The position numbers were made by a program, and so were the translations under genes. The notes under the pieces are model-generated. The model saw only the letters and a list, made by a program, of their open reading frames with translations. It was not told the DNA's origin and did no database searches. From Bhargavaea ullalensis (lineage in GTDB: Bacteria > Bacillota > Bacilli > Bacillales_A > Planococcaceae), in the NCBI RefSeq assembly GCF_040545425.1, contig NZ_JBEPLW010000002.1: a stretch of 64,000 nucleotides of DNA; one strand, written 5' to 3'. This document shows positions 53,159 through 61,334 of this stretch, in pieces (within the stretch, counting starts at the first letter, position 1; each line of letters opens with the position of its first letter).

Positions 53159-54892
53159 ATGAAAGAAAACAAAACCAGCAATCGTTCGTTTCTTCGGCTG
53201 ATGAAGACGACGCGGCTTCCAAAGGCTGCGATGAGCGCCGGACTGGCGGGATTTCTCATCACAACGCTCGTCTCACTGGCCATCCCGCTCCTCACACGCA
53301 GTCTTGTGGACGGATTTTCCGTTTCCTCTCTGAGTGCGCCGCTCATCGGAGCCATTGCGGCGGCTTTCATTTTGCAGGCAGCCATCAGCGGAGTGTCGAA
53401 CTACCTGCTCAGCTATTCGGGACAGAAAGTCGTGGCCGAACTGCGCGGACGGATGTGGCGGAAGCTTCTCCGGCTCCCGGTGTCCCATTTTGACACCGAA
53501 CCGAGCGGCGGCACCGTCAGCCGGGTCGTCAATGACACCGGCATCGTCCGGGAACTGATTTCCGATCATGTGCCCCAGTTCGTCAGCGGCATTATTTCCA
53601 TCATCGGTGCGGTCACGCTCCTGTTGATCATGGACTGGAAAATGACGCTCGTCATGCTCGTTTCAGTGCCGGTCACCGTGATCATCATGATTCCGCTCGG
53701 AAAGCGGATGGCGAAGATTTCCCGGGGCATGCAGGATGAAACTGCCGCCTTCAGCGGAAGCATCCAGCAGACAATCAGTGAAATCCGGCTCATGAAGGCA
53801 TCGAACGCAGAAGCGGACGAGGAAAAGAAAGGTGTCGCAGGCATCGGACGGCTCATGCAGTTCGGCCTTCGGGAAGCGAAAGTCGTTTCCCTGATCGGGC
53901 CGCTCATGAACCTGGTCCTCATGACGGTGATCGTCTGCATCATCGTGTACGGCGGCGTCCGGGTCGCAGGTGGCTCCATGTCGACCGGCACGCTCGTCGC
54001 CTTCCTGCTCTATCTGTTCCAGATCATCATGCCGGTCACTTCATTCGCGATGTTTTTCACACAGCTTCAGAAGGCGAAAGGTGCGACAGAACGAATCATC
54101 CATATTCTCGGGCTGGAACCGGAACCCGGGCAGACGGGCATCAGTGCGGACGTGGCCGGCAAGCCGGTGACCCTTGACCGGGTGAGCTTCTCCTACAACC
54201 CGGAAGAACCGGTATTGAATGAAGTCAGTTTCACCGCGAATCCCGGTGAAATGATCGCGTTCGCCGGTCCGAGCGGCGGGGGGAAATCCACGCTGTTTGC
54301 ACTCCTTGAGCGCTTTTATGAGCCGGACAGCGGCCGAATCCTCATCGGCGACACTCCGATCTCCCGGGTTTCTCTGGAAAACTGGCGCCGGCAGATCGGT
54401 TATGTGGCACAAGACAGCTCGATGATGTCAGGGACGATCCGCGACAATCTGCTTTACGGGATGGACAGCACCGGGCGGCCCGAAGACGATAAGCTTTGGC
54501 TTGCGGCTGAAATGGCATATGCCGACGGATTCATCCGGGAATTTCCCGATGGCCTGGACACGGAGATCGGAGAACGGGGAATCAAACTGTCGGGCGGCCA
54601 GCGGCAACGGATTGCCATTGCCCGGGCATTTCTCCGCGACCCGCTCATCCTGATGATGGACGAAGCGACGGCCAGCCTGGACAGCCATTCGGAAGCGATG
54701 GTCCAGGATGCCCTTTCCCGGCTCATGGCCGGACGGACCACATTTGCAATCGCCCACCGACTTTCAACCATCGTGGATGCGGACAAAATCGTCTTCATCG
54801 AAGGCGGGCGTGTGACCGGGATCGGGAAGCACCAGGAATTGCTCCGTACCCATCCGGTATACCGGGAGTATGCTGAACAGCAGCTCGTATGA
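53159..54892 (+). CDS. ABC multidrug exporter, BmrA/LmrA type
   Basis: A 577-aa half-transporter with a six-helix membrane domain (about 20-310) fused to an ATPase domain (about 340-577): Walker A GPSGGGKST, signature LSGGQRQR, Walker B ILMMDEATAS and H-loop AHRLST. It would act as a homodimer exporting lipophilic compounds. The ATG at 53159 follows AAGGGA by 8 nt; longer in-frame starts have no site. No partner gene is present. Confidence 0.94.
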   Translation: MKENKTSNRSFLRLMKTTRLPKAAMSAGLAGFLITTLVSLAIPLLTRSLVDGFSVSSLSAPLIGAIAAAFILQAAISGVSNYLLSYSGQKVVAELRGRMWRKLLRLPVSHFDTEPSGGTVSRVVNDTGIVRELISDHVPQFVSGIISIIGAVTLLLIMDWKMTLVMLVSVPVTVIIMIPLGKRMAKISRGMQDETAAFSGSIQQTISEIRLMKASNAEADEEKKGVAGIGRLMQFGLREAKVVSLIGPLMNLVLMTVIVCIIVYGGVRVAGGSMSTGTLVAFLLYLFQIIMPVTSFAMFFTQLQKAKGATERIIHILGLEPEPGQTGISADVAGKPVTLDRVSFSYNPEEPVLNEVSFTANPGEMIAFAGPSGGGKSTLFALLERFYEPDSGRILIGDTPISRVSLENWRRQIGYVAQDSSMMSGTIRDNLLYGMDSTGRPEDDKLWLAAEMAYADGFIREFPDGLDTEIGERGIKLSGGQRQRIAIARAFLRDPLILMMDEATASLDSHSEAMVQDALSRLMAGRTTFAIAHRLSTIVDADKIVFIEGGRVTGIGKHQELLRTHPVYREYAEQQLV

Positions 54893-54921
54893 CGGATCGT
54901 CCACACATTCGGGCTGATTGC

Positions 54922-54950
54922 TTTACAATCCTGCCAAGACCATGTATAAT
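54922..54950 (+). promoter_or_regulatory. Strong sigma-A promoter without a downstream gene
   Basis: TTTACA (54922-54927) and TATAAT (54945-54950) are exactly 17 nt apart. Transcription would start near 54957. No convincing open reading frame follows before the terminator at 55190-55228. Confidence 0.75.
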
Positions 54951-54956
54951 GGTTAG

Positions 54957-55229
54957 ATGTAATGCTTCATGATGAACGGAATCGGCGAGATTGGCGTCCA
55001 TCCGGATGATTCGGAGAGGACTTATTCACACTGGCGCGGCTTCAGGGCCGCAAGGATGCAATAGCAGGCAGGGATTGCATTGCTTAAGTTGTCATGTGGA
55101 TGGATCACACCGCGGCAAATAAGCCACCGGCGAAACAGATGCCGGGGCAAAAGGGAAAATCGATTTGATTCAAAAAGAACGTTACCGCAAAAAGGGATGC
55201 TCCGGCTTTGGCCGGACGCATCCCTTTTC
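54957..55229 (+). ncRNA. Candidate structured non-coding RNA (about 270 nt)
   Basis: A transcript bounded by a near-consensus promoter and an intrinsic terminator. Visible helices are GCGGC/GCCGC (about 55037-55052), ATGCAAT/ATTGCAT (about 55056-55080), CCGGC/GCCGG (about 55127-55145), and a long-range pairing of GGACTTATT near 55018 with AATAAGCC near 55118 that encloses the first two. The longest ATG frame is 31 codons without a ribosome binding site. It does not match the parts of RNase P, SRP RNA, tmRNA or common riboswitches that I can recall, and there is no downstream plus-strand gene to regulate. Confidence 0.5.
55190..55228. terminator. Bidirectional terminator between the RNA candidate and nupC
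   Basis: AAAAGGGATGC pairs with GCATCCCTTTT, with an inner CCGGC/GCCGG helix, and T tracts on both strands. It ends the convergent nucleoside transporter gene and the candidate RNA. Confidence 0.88.
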
Positions 55230-55237
55230 CAATTCAT

Positions 55238-56452
55238 TCAGATGAACATACCGGCGATGGCCGCGCTCAGGAGCGATGCGAGTGCGCCGCCCGCGACCGC
55301 CCGCATGCCGAGGCGTGCGATGTCCGGCCGCCGGTCCGGCGCAAGACCGCCGAGACCGCCGAGCAGAATGGCGAGCGAGCTCAGATTGGCGAATCCGCAC
55401 AGCGCAAACGAAACGACGATGACCGTCTTCGGCGAAAGATCCGGGATGTCCGGCGCGAACGACGAATACGCAACGAACTCATTGAGTACGAGCTTTTGGC
55501 CGATAAAGCTGCCTGCCTGCATGGCTTCCTCCCACGGCACGCCGATCACGAACGCAAGCGGGGCGAACACATAGCCGAGAATCCCTTCAAGCGTCAGGTG
55601 TTCAAAGCCGAGGAACGAGCCGGCAAAACCGAGAATCCCGTTGAGCAGCGCGATGAGGGCAATGAAGGCGAGCAGCATCGCCCCGACATTGAGCGCAAGG
55701 TGGAGCCCGTCGCCCGCACCTTTCGCCGCCGCGTCGATGACGTTGGCCGATTCGTTGTCCTTTTCCATCTCGAATGATTCCTCATTCGGCTTGTCCCTCT
55801 CCGGAATCATGATTTTCGCCATGATGAGCCCGGCCGGCGCCGCCATGAAGCTGGCCGCGAGCAGATACTTCAGCGGGACACCGAGAAGCGCGTATCCGGC
55901 GAGAGTCGACCCGGCGACCGATGCCAGTCCCCCGGTCATGACCGCAAACAGCTCGGAACGTGTCATTCCGGAGATGAACGGACGGACGACGAGCGGCGCT
56001 TCCGTCTGGCCCACGAAAATGTTCGCCGCGGCCGAGATTGACTCCGCCTTGCTCGTTCCGAGCAGTTTGGACAGCCCGCCGCCGAGGAGTTTGATCACCC
56101 ATTGCATGATGCCGAGGTAATAAAGAACAGAAATGAGCGACGAGAAGAAAATGATGATCGTCAAGACGTTAAACGCAAAGACGAAGCCGAAGTTCTCAAC
56201 GTCCGCCGCAGGTCCGAATACGAATGCAATGCCTTCCCCCGCATAGTCGATCACTTGTTGGACGACGCCGGAAAACCATTCCAGCCCTTTTCTTCCCGCT
56301 TCCCATTTCAAGACGGCAAACGCGAACAAAAGCTGGATGGCCAGGCCTCCGATTATCGTTCTCGGCTTGATCGACCGCTTGGCGTCCGACAGGAGGAACG
56401 CCAGGCCGAGTACGGCTGCGATTCCAAGCAAACCCCACAAGATATTATTCAT
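55238..56452 (-). CDS. Concentrative nucleoside transporter, NupC family
   Basis: A 404-aa polytopic membrane protein of the CNT family (ion-coupled nucleoside uptake). Marker stretches are GQTEAPLVVRPFI (nucleoside site), MTGGLASVAGS and NEFVAYSSF near the C-terminus. The ATG at 56452 follows GAGG by 8 nt. It could supply DeoD with nucleosides. Single gene. Confidence 0.94.
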   Translation of the reverse strand: MNNILWGLLGIAAVLGLAFLLSDAKRSIKPRTIIGGLAIQLLFAFAVLKWEAGRKGLEWFSGVVQQVIDYAGEGIAFVFGPAADVENFGFVFAFNVLTIIIFFSSLISVLYYLGIMQWVIKLLGGGLSKLLGTSKAESISAAANIFVGQTEAPLVVRPFISGMTRSELFAVMTGGLASVAGSTLAGYALLGVPLKYLLAASFMAAPAGLIMAKIMIPERDKPNEESFEMEKDNESANVIDAAAKGAGDGLHLALNVGAMLLAFIALIALLNGILGFAGSFLGFEHLTLEGILGYVFAPLAFVIGVPWEEAMQAGSFIGQKLVLNEFVAYSSFAPDIPDLSPKTVIVVSFALCGFANLSSLAILLGGLGGLAPDRRPDIARLGMRAVAGGALASLLSAAIAGMFI

Positions 56453-56532
56453 AGCTGATCCCTCTTCATTCCGATACCGACCGAAGGCGGTTGATTTCAA
56501 TGATGGTCTGACATCAGACAAATTAAACCGTA

Positions 56533-56578
56533 CCAAAAAAGGGCGGGTGAATTCAATAGTGAATGCACGCCGCCCTTA
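56533..56578 (-). terminator. Terminator downstream of yitT and the third repeat array
   Basis: AAGGGCGG pairs with CCGCCCTT, with an inner helix, followed on the minus strand by TTTTTTGG. It is 250 nt past the yitT stop, so the repeat array would lie in the 3' UTR of yitT. Confidence 0.8.
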
Positions 56579-56682
56579 TATCCGGAATTGCCCGAAGCAT
56601 CTGCCAGCGCATTGCTTCGACTCTCCCCTGTTTTTTCACGAATCAAACCACCGATGGCGGAACGGACGTTTCCGGAAGCTCC

Positions 56683-56808
56683 GAATGTCGGGAAAGCCCG
56701 CCCGAATGCCGGGATCACCTGCTTGAATGTCAGGAAAGACTCACCGAACGTCGGGCAATCCTCCTCGGATATCAGGCAGCCTCTCCCCAATGTCCGGCAA
56801 CAAAAAAA
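56683..56808. repeat. 21-nt tandem repeat array (6 units)
   Basis: GAATGTCGGG-like cores start at 56683, 56704, 56725, 56746, 56767 and 56788, all exactly 21 nt apart. The following 11 nt vary and are pyrimidine rich. A degraded unit may precede (about 56664). The core equals that of the array at 33311-33405 on the opposite strand. The remaining gap sequence (56579-56682) shows nothing else. Confidence 0.88.
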
Positions 56809-56830
56809 TCACCAACTGAAGGAAGGGTCC

Positions 56831-57691
56831 TCACTCATAGATTCTCGCCGACGAGAATCCCCTGCCGAGGATTTCCGAGGCGCTGAGGAAGATGACGAAC
56901 GAGGACGGTTCCTTTTCCTCGAGCAGCTTTTTCAGGTAGACCGCTTCCGACTGCTCGACGACGCAGAGGATCATCGTCCGCTCTTTTGCGGAATGGCCGC
57001 CGACCACCCGCATTTTCGTCAGGCCGCGGTCAATCTCGTCCCGGATGACCGACTGCACTTCGGCTTCCTTGTCGGTGATGATGAGCACGAGCTTCGTCGG
57101 CGAAGTCCGGAGCTGGACAAAGTCGATCACCTTGCTCGTCACGTAAATGGACATGAGCGCATAAAGCGCCAACTCGAAGTCAAATACGAATGCAGAAGCA
57201 AGCACCACGAAGCCGTCGACGAGAAGCTGTGCGAATCCGCTTGAGATCCCGGTGAATTTCTTGAGGATCTGGGCGATCATCGCCGTCCCTCCCGTCGACC
57301 CGTTGCCGCGGTAAACGATCCCGAGGCCGATGCCGAGCAGGATCCCGCCGTAGATCGAACCGAGCAGCGGATTCTCGACGTGCAGTTTCAGCCCGCCGGT
57401 CACCCAGATCGTGAACGGCACGAAAAATGTGCCGACGAGCGACTTCATGCTGAACTCCTTGCCGACAAGGAGTATGGCCAGCACGAACAGCGGCAGGCTG
57501 ATGGACCACTGGACGAAAGCCGGATTCCATCCGTACATTTCGTATAAAATCGTGCTGATGCCGGACACTCCGCCGGCGGCGATCCGTGTAGGCAGCAGGA
57601 ACAGGTTGAAGCTGAGGCCGACGAGCGCGGCGCCGAATATGACGAGCACATAGTCATAAGCGGGTGATTTTGTAAACGGATGATTTCCCAC
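56831..57691 (-). CDS. YitT family membrane protein (DUF2179)
   Basis: A 286-aa protein with five or six membrane helices (about 12-205) and a C-terminal cytosolic DUF2179 domain (about 220-286), the usual YitT layout. Several paralogues exist in most Bacillales; the function is unknown, possibly transport. GTG start at 57691 with GGAGGG 7 nt upstream. Confidence 0.92.
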   Translation of the reverse strand: MGNHPFTKSPAYDYVLVIFGAALVGLSFNLFLLPTRIAAGGVSGISTILYEMYGWNPAFVQWSISLPLFVLAILLVGKEFSMKSLVGTFFVPFTIWVTGGLKLHVENPLLGSIYGGILLGIGLGIVYRGNGSTGGTAMIAQILKKFTGISSGFAQLLVDGFVVLASAFVFDFELALYALMSIYVTSKVIDFVQLRTSPTKLVLIITDKEAEVQSVIRDEIDRGLTKMRVVGGHSAKERTMILCVVEQSEAVYLKKLLEEKEPSSFVIFLSASEILGRGFSSARIYE

Positions 57692-57771
57692 GTTGATTCC
57701 CTCCTGTTTGACTTCCCTATTTTATCAGACACCGCCGGACGGGAAGTTCTGAATTCCTTTAGCCTGATGAA

Positions 57772-57818
57772 CCGAAAAAGAAAAGCGCCCCGCTCCGGTA
57801 CTGACCGGTCTGGGCGCT
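57772..57818 (-). terminator. Terminator after pbuX
   Basis: On the minus strand AGCGCCC pairs with GGGGCGCT, with an inner ACCGG/CCGG.. helix, followed by TTTCTTTTT. Confidence 0.8.
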
Positions 57819-57842
57819 GGATTCGGATGATTCTACTTCAGG

Positions 57843-59174
57843 TCAGGCTTCGCGGGCGTGCTCCGCCATTACGGACGGCTCCTCAGCAGACAGCGTATCG
57901 GCCTGCTCCTGCCTGCCCGGGATCATATTGAAGACGATGTTCAGGACGATGGCCGTGACGCTTCCCGCGACAATGCCGTTGCTCGTCAGAAGGCGGACGC
58001 CGGAAGGAAGCGCCTGGAACAGATCCGGCACCACACTGACGCCGAGGCCCAGGCCGATTGCACAGGCGACGATCATTGCGTTTTCCGGCTTTTCGCCCAT
58101 TACGCGGCTCAGCATGTTGATGCCTTGCGTAGCCACCATGCCGAACATCGCCAGCATCGCGCCGCCGAGCACCGATGTCGGGATGATCGTCGTGACAGCC
58201 GCCACTTTCGGCAGGAAGCCGAGCGTGATGAGCATACCGGCCGTGATCAGGATGATCCGCCGGGATTTCACGCCGGACATCTGGATCAGCCCGACGTTCT
58301 GGGAGAAGGTCGTGTAAGGGAAGGCGTTGAACAGCCCGCCGAGCATGACGGCGATCCCTTCCGCCCGGTAGCCGCGGGACAGATCGCGCTGATCGAGCTT
58401 TTTGCCCGTAATGTCGCTGAGCGCGAAGTAAACTCCCGTGGATTCAACAAGTGACACCATATTGACGAGGCACATCGTGATGACGGCCGGCCAGACGACC
58501 GTCGGCGTACCGAGATGGAACGGCTCCAGCATATGGAACAGGGAAGCATCGCGGACGTTACCGAAACTGACGGCGCCCATCGCTGCAGCGGCAGCCGTTC
58601 CCGCGATCAGACCGATCAGAATCGAGATCGAACGGACAAAACCTGTCGTGAATTTATAAACGAGGATAATGATGAGCAATGTGCCGAACGACAGCATGAT
58701 ATTCGTGTTGGAGCCGAAGTCGGGCGACCCTTGCCCGCCCGCCATGTTGTTGATGGCGACCGGGATCAGGGTAAGACCGATGATCGTCACGACTGAACCC
58801 GTGACGACCGGCGGGAAGAATTTCACGAGCATGCCGAAGAATGGGCTGATGAGAACAATGAACAGTCCCGACAGGATGATCGACCCGTAAAGAGCTGAAA
58901 TCCCGTAGTCGCCGCTGATCGCAATCATCGGACCCACGGCGGTGAATGTGCAGCCGAGCACAACCGGAAGACCGATGCCGAAAAACCGGTTTGTCATGAT
59001 CTGGAGAAGCGTCGCCACCCCGCACATGAAGATGTCGACAGCCACAAGATAAGTCAGCTGTTCGGTCGTCAATCCGAGTGCTTCGCCGACAATCAGCGGG
59101 ACGAGAATGGCGCCTGCATACATGGCGAGCAGGTGCTGGATGCCGAGCGTGGTCTCACGGAGTGCCTGTTTCAC
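57843..59174 (-). CDS. pbuX: Xanthine permease PbuX
   Basis: A 443-aa nucleobase permease (NCS2 family, 14 helices) with the family motif FSQNVGLIQMSGVKSR. Its position as second gene after xpt under a guanine riboswitch makes xanthine the likely substrate. It overlaps xpt by 4 nt (ATGA). Confidence 0.95.
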   Translation of the reverse strand: MKQALRETTLGIQHLLAMYAGAILVPLIVGEALGLTTEQLTYLVAVDIFMCGVATLLQIMTNRFFGIGLPVVLGCTFTAVGPMIAISGDYGISALYGSIILSGLFIVLISPFFGMLVKFFPPVVTGSVVTIIGLTLIPVAINNMAGGQGSPDFGSNTNIMLSFGTLLIIILVYKFTTGFVRSISILIGLIAGTAAAAAMGAVSFGNVRDASLFHMLEPFHLGTPTVVWPAVITMCLVNMVSLVESTGVYFALSDITGKKLDQRDLSRGYRAEGIAVMLGGLFNAFPYTTFSQNVGLIQMSGVKSRRIILITAGMLITLGFLPKVAAVTTIIPTSVLGGAMLAMFGMVATQGINMLSRVMGEKPENAMIVACAIGLGLGVSVVPDLFQALPSGVRLLTSNGIVAGSVTAIVLNIVFNMIPGRQEQADTLSAEEPSVMAEHAREA

Positions 59175-59758
59175 TTGGGTTGAGCCTCCTTGCGGAAGGT
59201 GACATGGCCGCCGTTGAGAGACTCGACGATGGCGAGGGACTCCACTCTCACGCCGCGGTTCCGCAGCAGTTGTCCGCCTGGCTGGAAGCCCTTTTCGATG
59301 ACGATTCCGATTCCGGCCACTTTGGCTCCCGCTTTTTCGGCAATGTCCAGAAGACCGAGTGCCGCCTGGCCGTTGGCGAGGAAATCATCAATGATCAGGA
59401 GCGTGTCGCCGGCCGTGAGAAAGTCTCCGGACACAGAAATCGTGTTCGTCTCTTTTTTTGTGAACGACTTCACTTCGGCGCTCAGAAGATTCTGGTTCAG
59501 TGTGAGTGATGCCCGCTTTCTGGCAAAGATCACGGGGACGCCGAGCGTCAGTCCCGCCATCACGCTCGGCGCGATGCCGGACGACTCGATCGTCAGGATT
59601 TTCGTGATGCCTTCCTGGCCGAACCGCTCGGCAAATTCATGTCCGATCGCCTGCATCAGCTGCGGATCCACCTGGTGGTTCAGGAACGAATCGACTTTCA
59701 ACACCTCTTCGGACAGCACGATGCCTTCATGGGTGATTTTCTCCTGAAGCATTTTCAT
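59171..59758 (-). CDS. xpt: Xanthine phosphoribosyltransferase
   Basis: A 195-aa enzyme converting xanthine and PRPP to XMP. The PRPP-binding loop is LLIIDDFLANGQAALG (about 125-140), and ESSGIAPSVMAGL lies earlier. The ATG at 59758 is 11-13 nt after GGGAGGAG; the length equals Bacillus Xpt. Expression is under the guanine riboswitch just upstream. Confidence 0.96.
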   Translation of the reverse strand: MKMLQEKITHEGIVLSEEVLKVDSFLNHQVDPQLMQAIGHEFAERFGQEGITKILTIESSGIAPSVMAGLTLGVPVIFARKRASLTLNQNLLSAEVKSFTKKETNTISVSGDFLTAGDTLLIIDDFLANGQAALGLLDIAEKAGAKVAGIGIVIEKGFQPGGQLLRNRGVRVESLAIVESLNGGHVTFRKEAQPK

Positions 59759-59809
59759 ATTTGTACGGACTCCTCCCGATATGATCTCTGCGTACGCTCT
59801 GCAAGACCG

Positions 59810-59999
59810 GAAAAACGCCCGGCGGCCTCCCCCGGTTATGAGGGACAGCCGCCGGGCGCAATGAATGCCGGGCCAATAAACGAAAGAAAGACGGAAGGAA
59901 AGCCCGCCGTTTCGATCATTTGTCTGCCTCTCATAGTCGGTCCGTTTACGGCGGACCGGTAGAAACTTGCAGGCCATATCCCTGCGATTATATGAGCGT
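59810..59999 (-). promoter_or_regulatory. Guanine (purine) riboswitch with terminator, xpt-pbuX leader
   Basis: The aptamer (about 59928-59999) has P1 CTCATA/TATGAG, the conserved TATAATCGC...GATATGGC, the junction GTTTCTACC and the GACTATG 3' element. The C in GACTATG (C74 equivalent) specifies guanine, not adenine. A stable terminator (GCCCGGCGGC and its complement, then TTTTT) at 59810-59859 is the expression platform. Guanine binding should switch the operon off. Confidence 0.96.
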
Positions 60000-60018
60000 C
60001 GATGGTTTCATTGGACCT

Positions 60019-60046
60019 AGTATAACATGCTGACTTGTGAAAACAA
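60019..60046 (-). promoter_or_regulatory. Promoter of xpt-pbuX
   Basis: TTGTTT and TATACT are 16 nt apart on the minus strand, just upstream of the riboswitch aptamer. Confidence 0.65.
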
Positions 60047-60103
60047 GAAAGAAGAAAATTGACGAAATTCGTAGAATACCGGAAGCGGTTTCAGCCGGCG
60101 GGC

Positions 60104-61315
60104 CTATCCGAGCGCCGAGGAACGGTCATCGGGCAGCCAGATGGAAGCGATCCCGAGAATCGGGAGAACGGAGATCACGAGCATCGTCGCTGGCACCCCC
60201 GCCGCGTCCATGAACGCCCCGATTGCGACAGAGCCGACCGCGCCGACTCCAAACGCGAATCCTGTTGTCAGTCCGGCCATCGTCCCGATTTTCCCCGGCA
60301 CAAGCTCCTGCGCATAAACGACGGCCACGGAGAAACTCGACATGAGAACAAACCCGATGATGCCAAGCGCCGGTGCCACCAGGTAAATCGGCAGATGCGG
60401 CAAGGCGAGGCAAAGCGGGATCGGGATGAGCGCCGACGCCGCGATCAGCCGCTTGCGGCCATATTTGTCCGCGAACGGCCCTCCGAAAAATGTTCCGGCT
60501 GCGCCGAGCGCGAGAAACATGAAAATGAAATACTGTGCCTGCCGGATGGTCAGTCCATATTTGTCCGTCAAGTGAAAGACAAAGTACCCCTGCATGTTCA
60601 CCACGTAGAACGAACGGACGATGATGACGAGCATGAGAAGCAAAAGCGCTGCACGGACCCGTTTTTTGGTGAGGCACGCGATCCCCGCAGGTGCCGGACG
60701 CTTGCCCGGCAGAGCAGCTTCCTCCGCCAGCCGTCTTTTCATCCAGCGGGCGATGATCAGGAGAATCCACACTCCGGCTGCCGCGATCATCAGAAACCAG
60801 GCGGCCCCGTGTTGCCCGAGCGGGATCAAAATGAGCGCGGTGATGATCGGGGCGAGCGCCTGGCCGGAATTCCCGCCGACCTGGAAGATCGACTGGGAAA
60901 TTCCCCGCTTGCTGCCGCCCGCCATATAAGCGACCCTCGAGCCTTCCGGGTGGAAAATCGCGGACCCGAGTCCGAGGAACACCGCCGCCGCGAGCAGCAG
61001 CCAGTAGCTCGGTGAAAATGCGAGCAGGCCGACTCCGGCGAAAGCCAGCACCATTGCAGCCGGCATCATCGCCGGCCTCGGCTTGCGGTCGCTCAGGATG
61101 CCGACGACCGGCTGCATGACCGAGGACAGCATCTGAAGGACGAATGTGATGGCCCCGAGCTGGGTGTACGTATAGCCGTTCGCCTCCCTGAGGATCGGGT
61201 ACATCGCCGGGACGACCGCTGAAATGGCGTCATTAAACAGATGGCATGCGCCGATCGCGAACATGACCGGATAAACCGGTGCGGGCATCCGCCCGGCGGC
61301 AGTTGCGGTAGCCAA
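60104..61315 (-). CDS. MFS transporter, fosmidomycin-resistance (Fsr) type
   Basis: A 403-aa, 12-helix major facilitator protein resembling Fsr (HLFNDAISAVVPAMYPILRE in helix 1; GSAIFHPEGSRVA in the first half). The start is uncertain: TTG at 61315 is 7 nt from AAGGAGG, while ATG at 61321 directly touches that site. The TTG is preferred. It follows the FAD oxidoreductase by 19 nt in one unit. Substrate unknown. Confidence 0.88.
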   Translation of the reverse strand: MATATAAGRMPAPVYPVMFAIGACHLFNDAISAVVPAMYPILREANGYTYTQLGAITFVLQMLSSVMQPVVGILSDRKPRPAMMPAAMVLAFAGVGLLAFSPSYWLLLAAAVFLGLGSAIFHPEGSRVAYMAGGSKRGISQSIFQVGGNSGQALAPIITALILIPLGQHGAAWFLMIAAAGVWILLIIARWMKRRLAEEAALPGKRPAPAGIACLTKKRVRAALLLLMLVIIVRSFYVVNMQGYFVFHLTDKYGLTIRQAQYFIFMFLALGAAGTFFGGPFADKYGRKRLIAASALIPIPLCLALPHLPIYLVAPALGIIGFVLMSSFSVAVVYAQELVPGKIGTMAGLTTGFAFGVGAVGSVAIGAFMDAAGVPATMLVISVLPILGIASIWLPDDRSSALG

Positions 61316-61334
61316 GGGCATCCCTCCTTCCAGA

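Noticed and set aside
54957..55229. Lysine, cobalamin, TPP or T-box riboswitch for the transcript
   Set aside because: The conserved boxes of these elements are not found and no plus-strand gene follows.
54957..55229. RNase P RNA, SRP RNA or tmRNA
   Set aside because: The length is wrong for RNase P, and the signature motifs of all three are absent.
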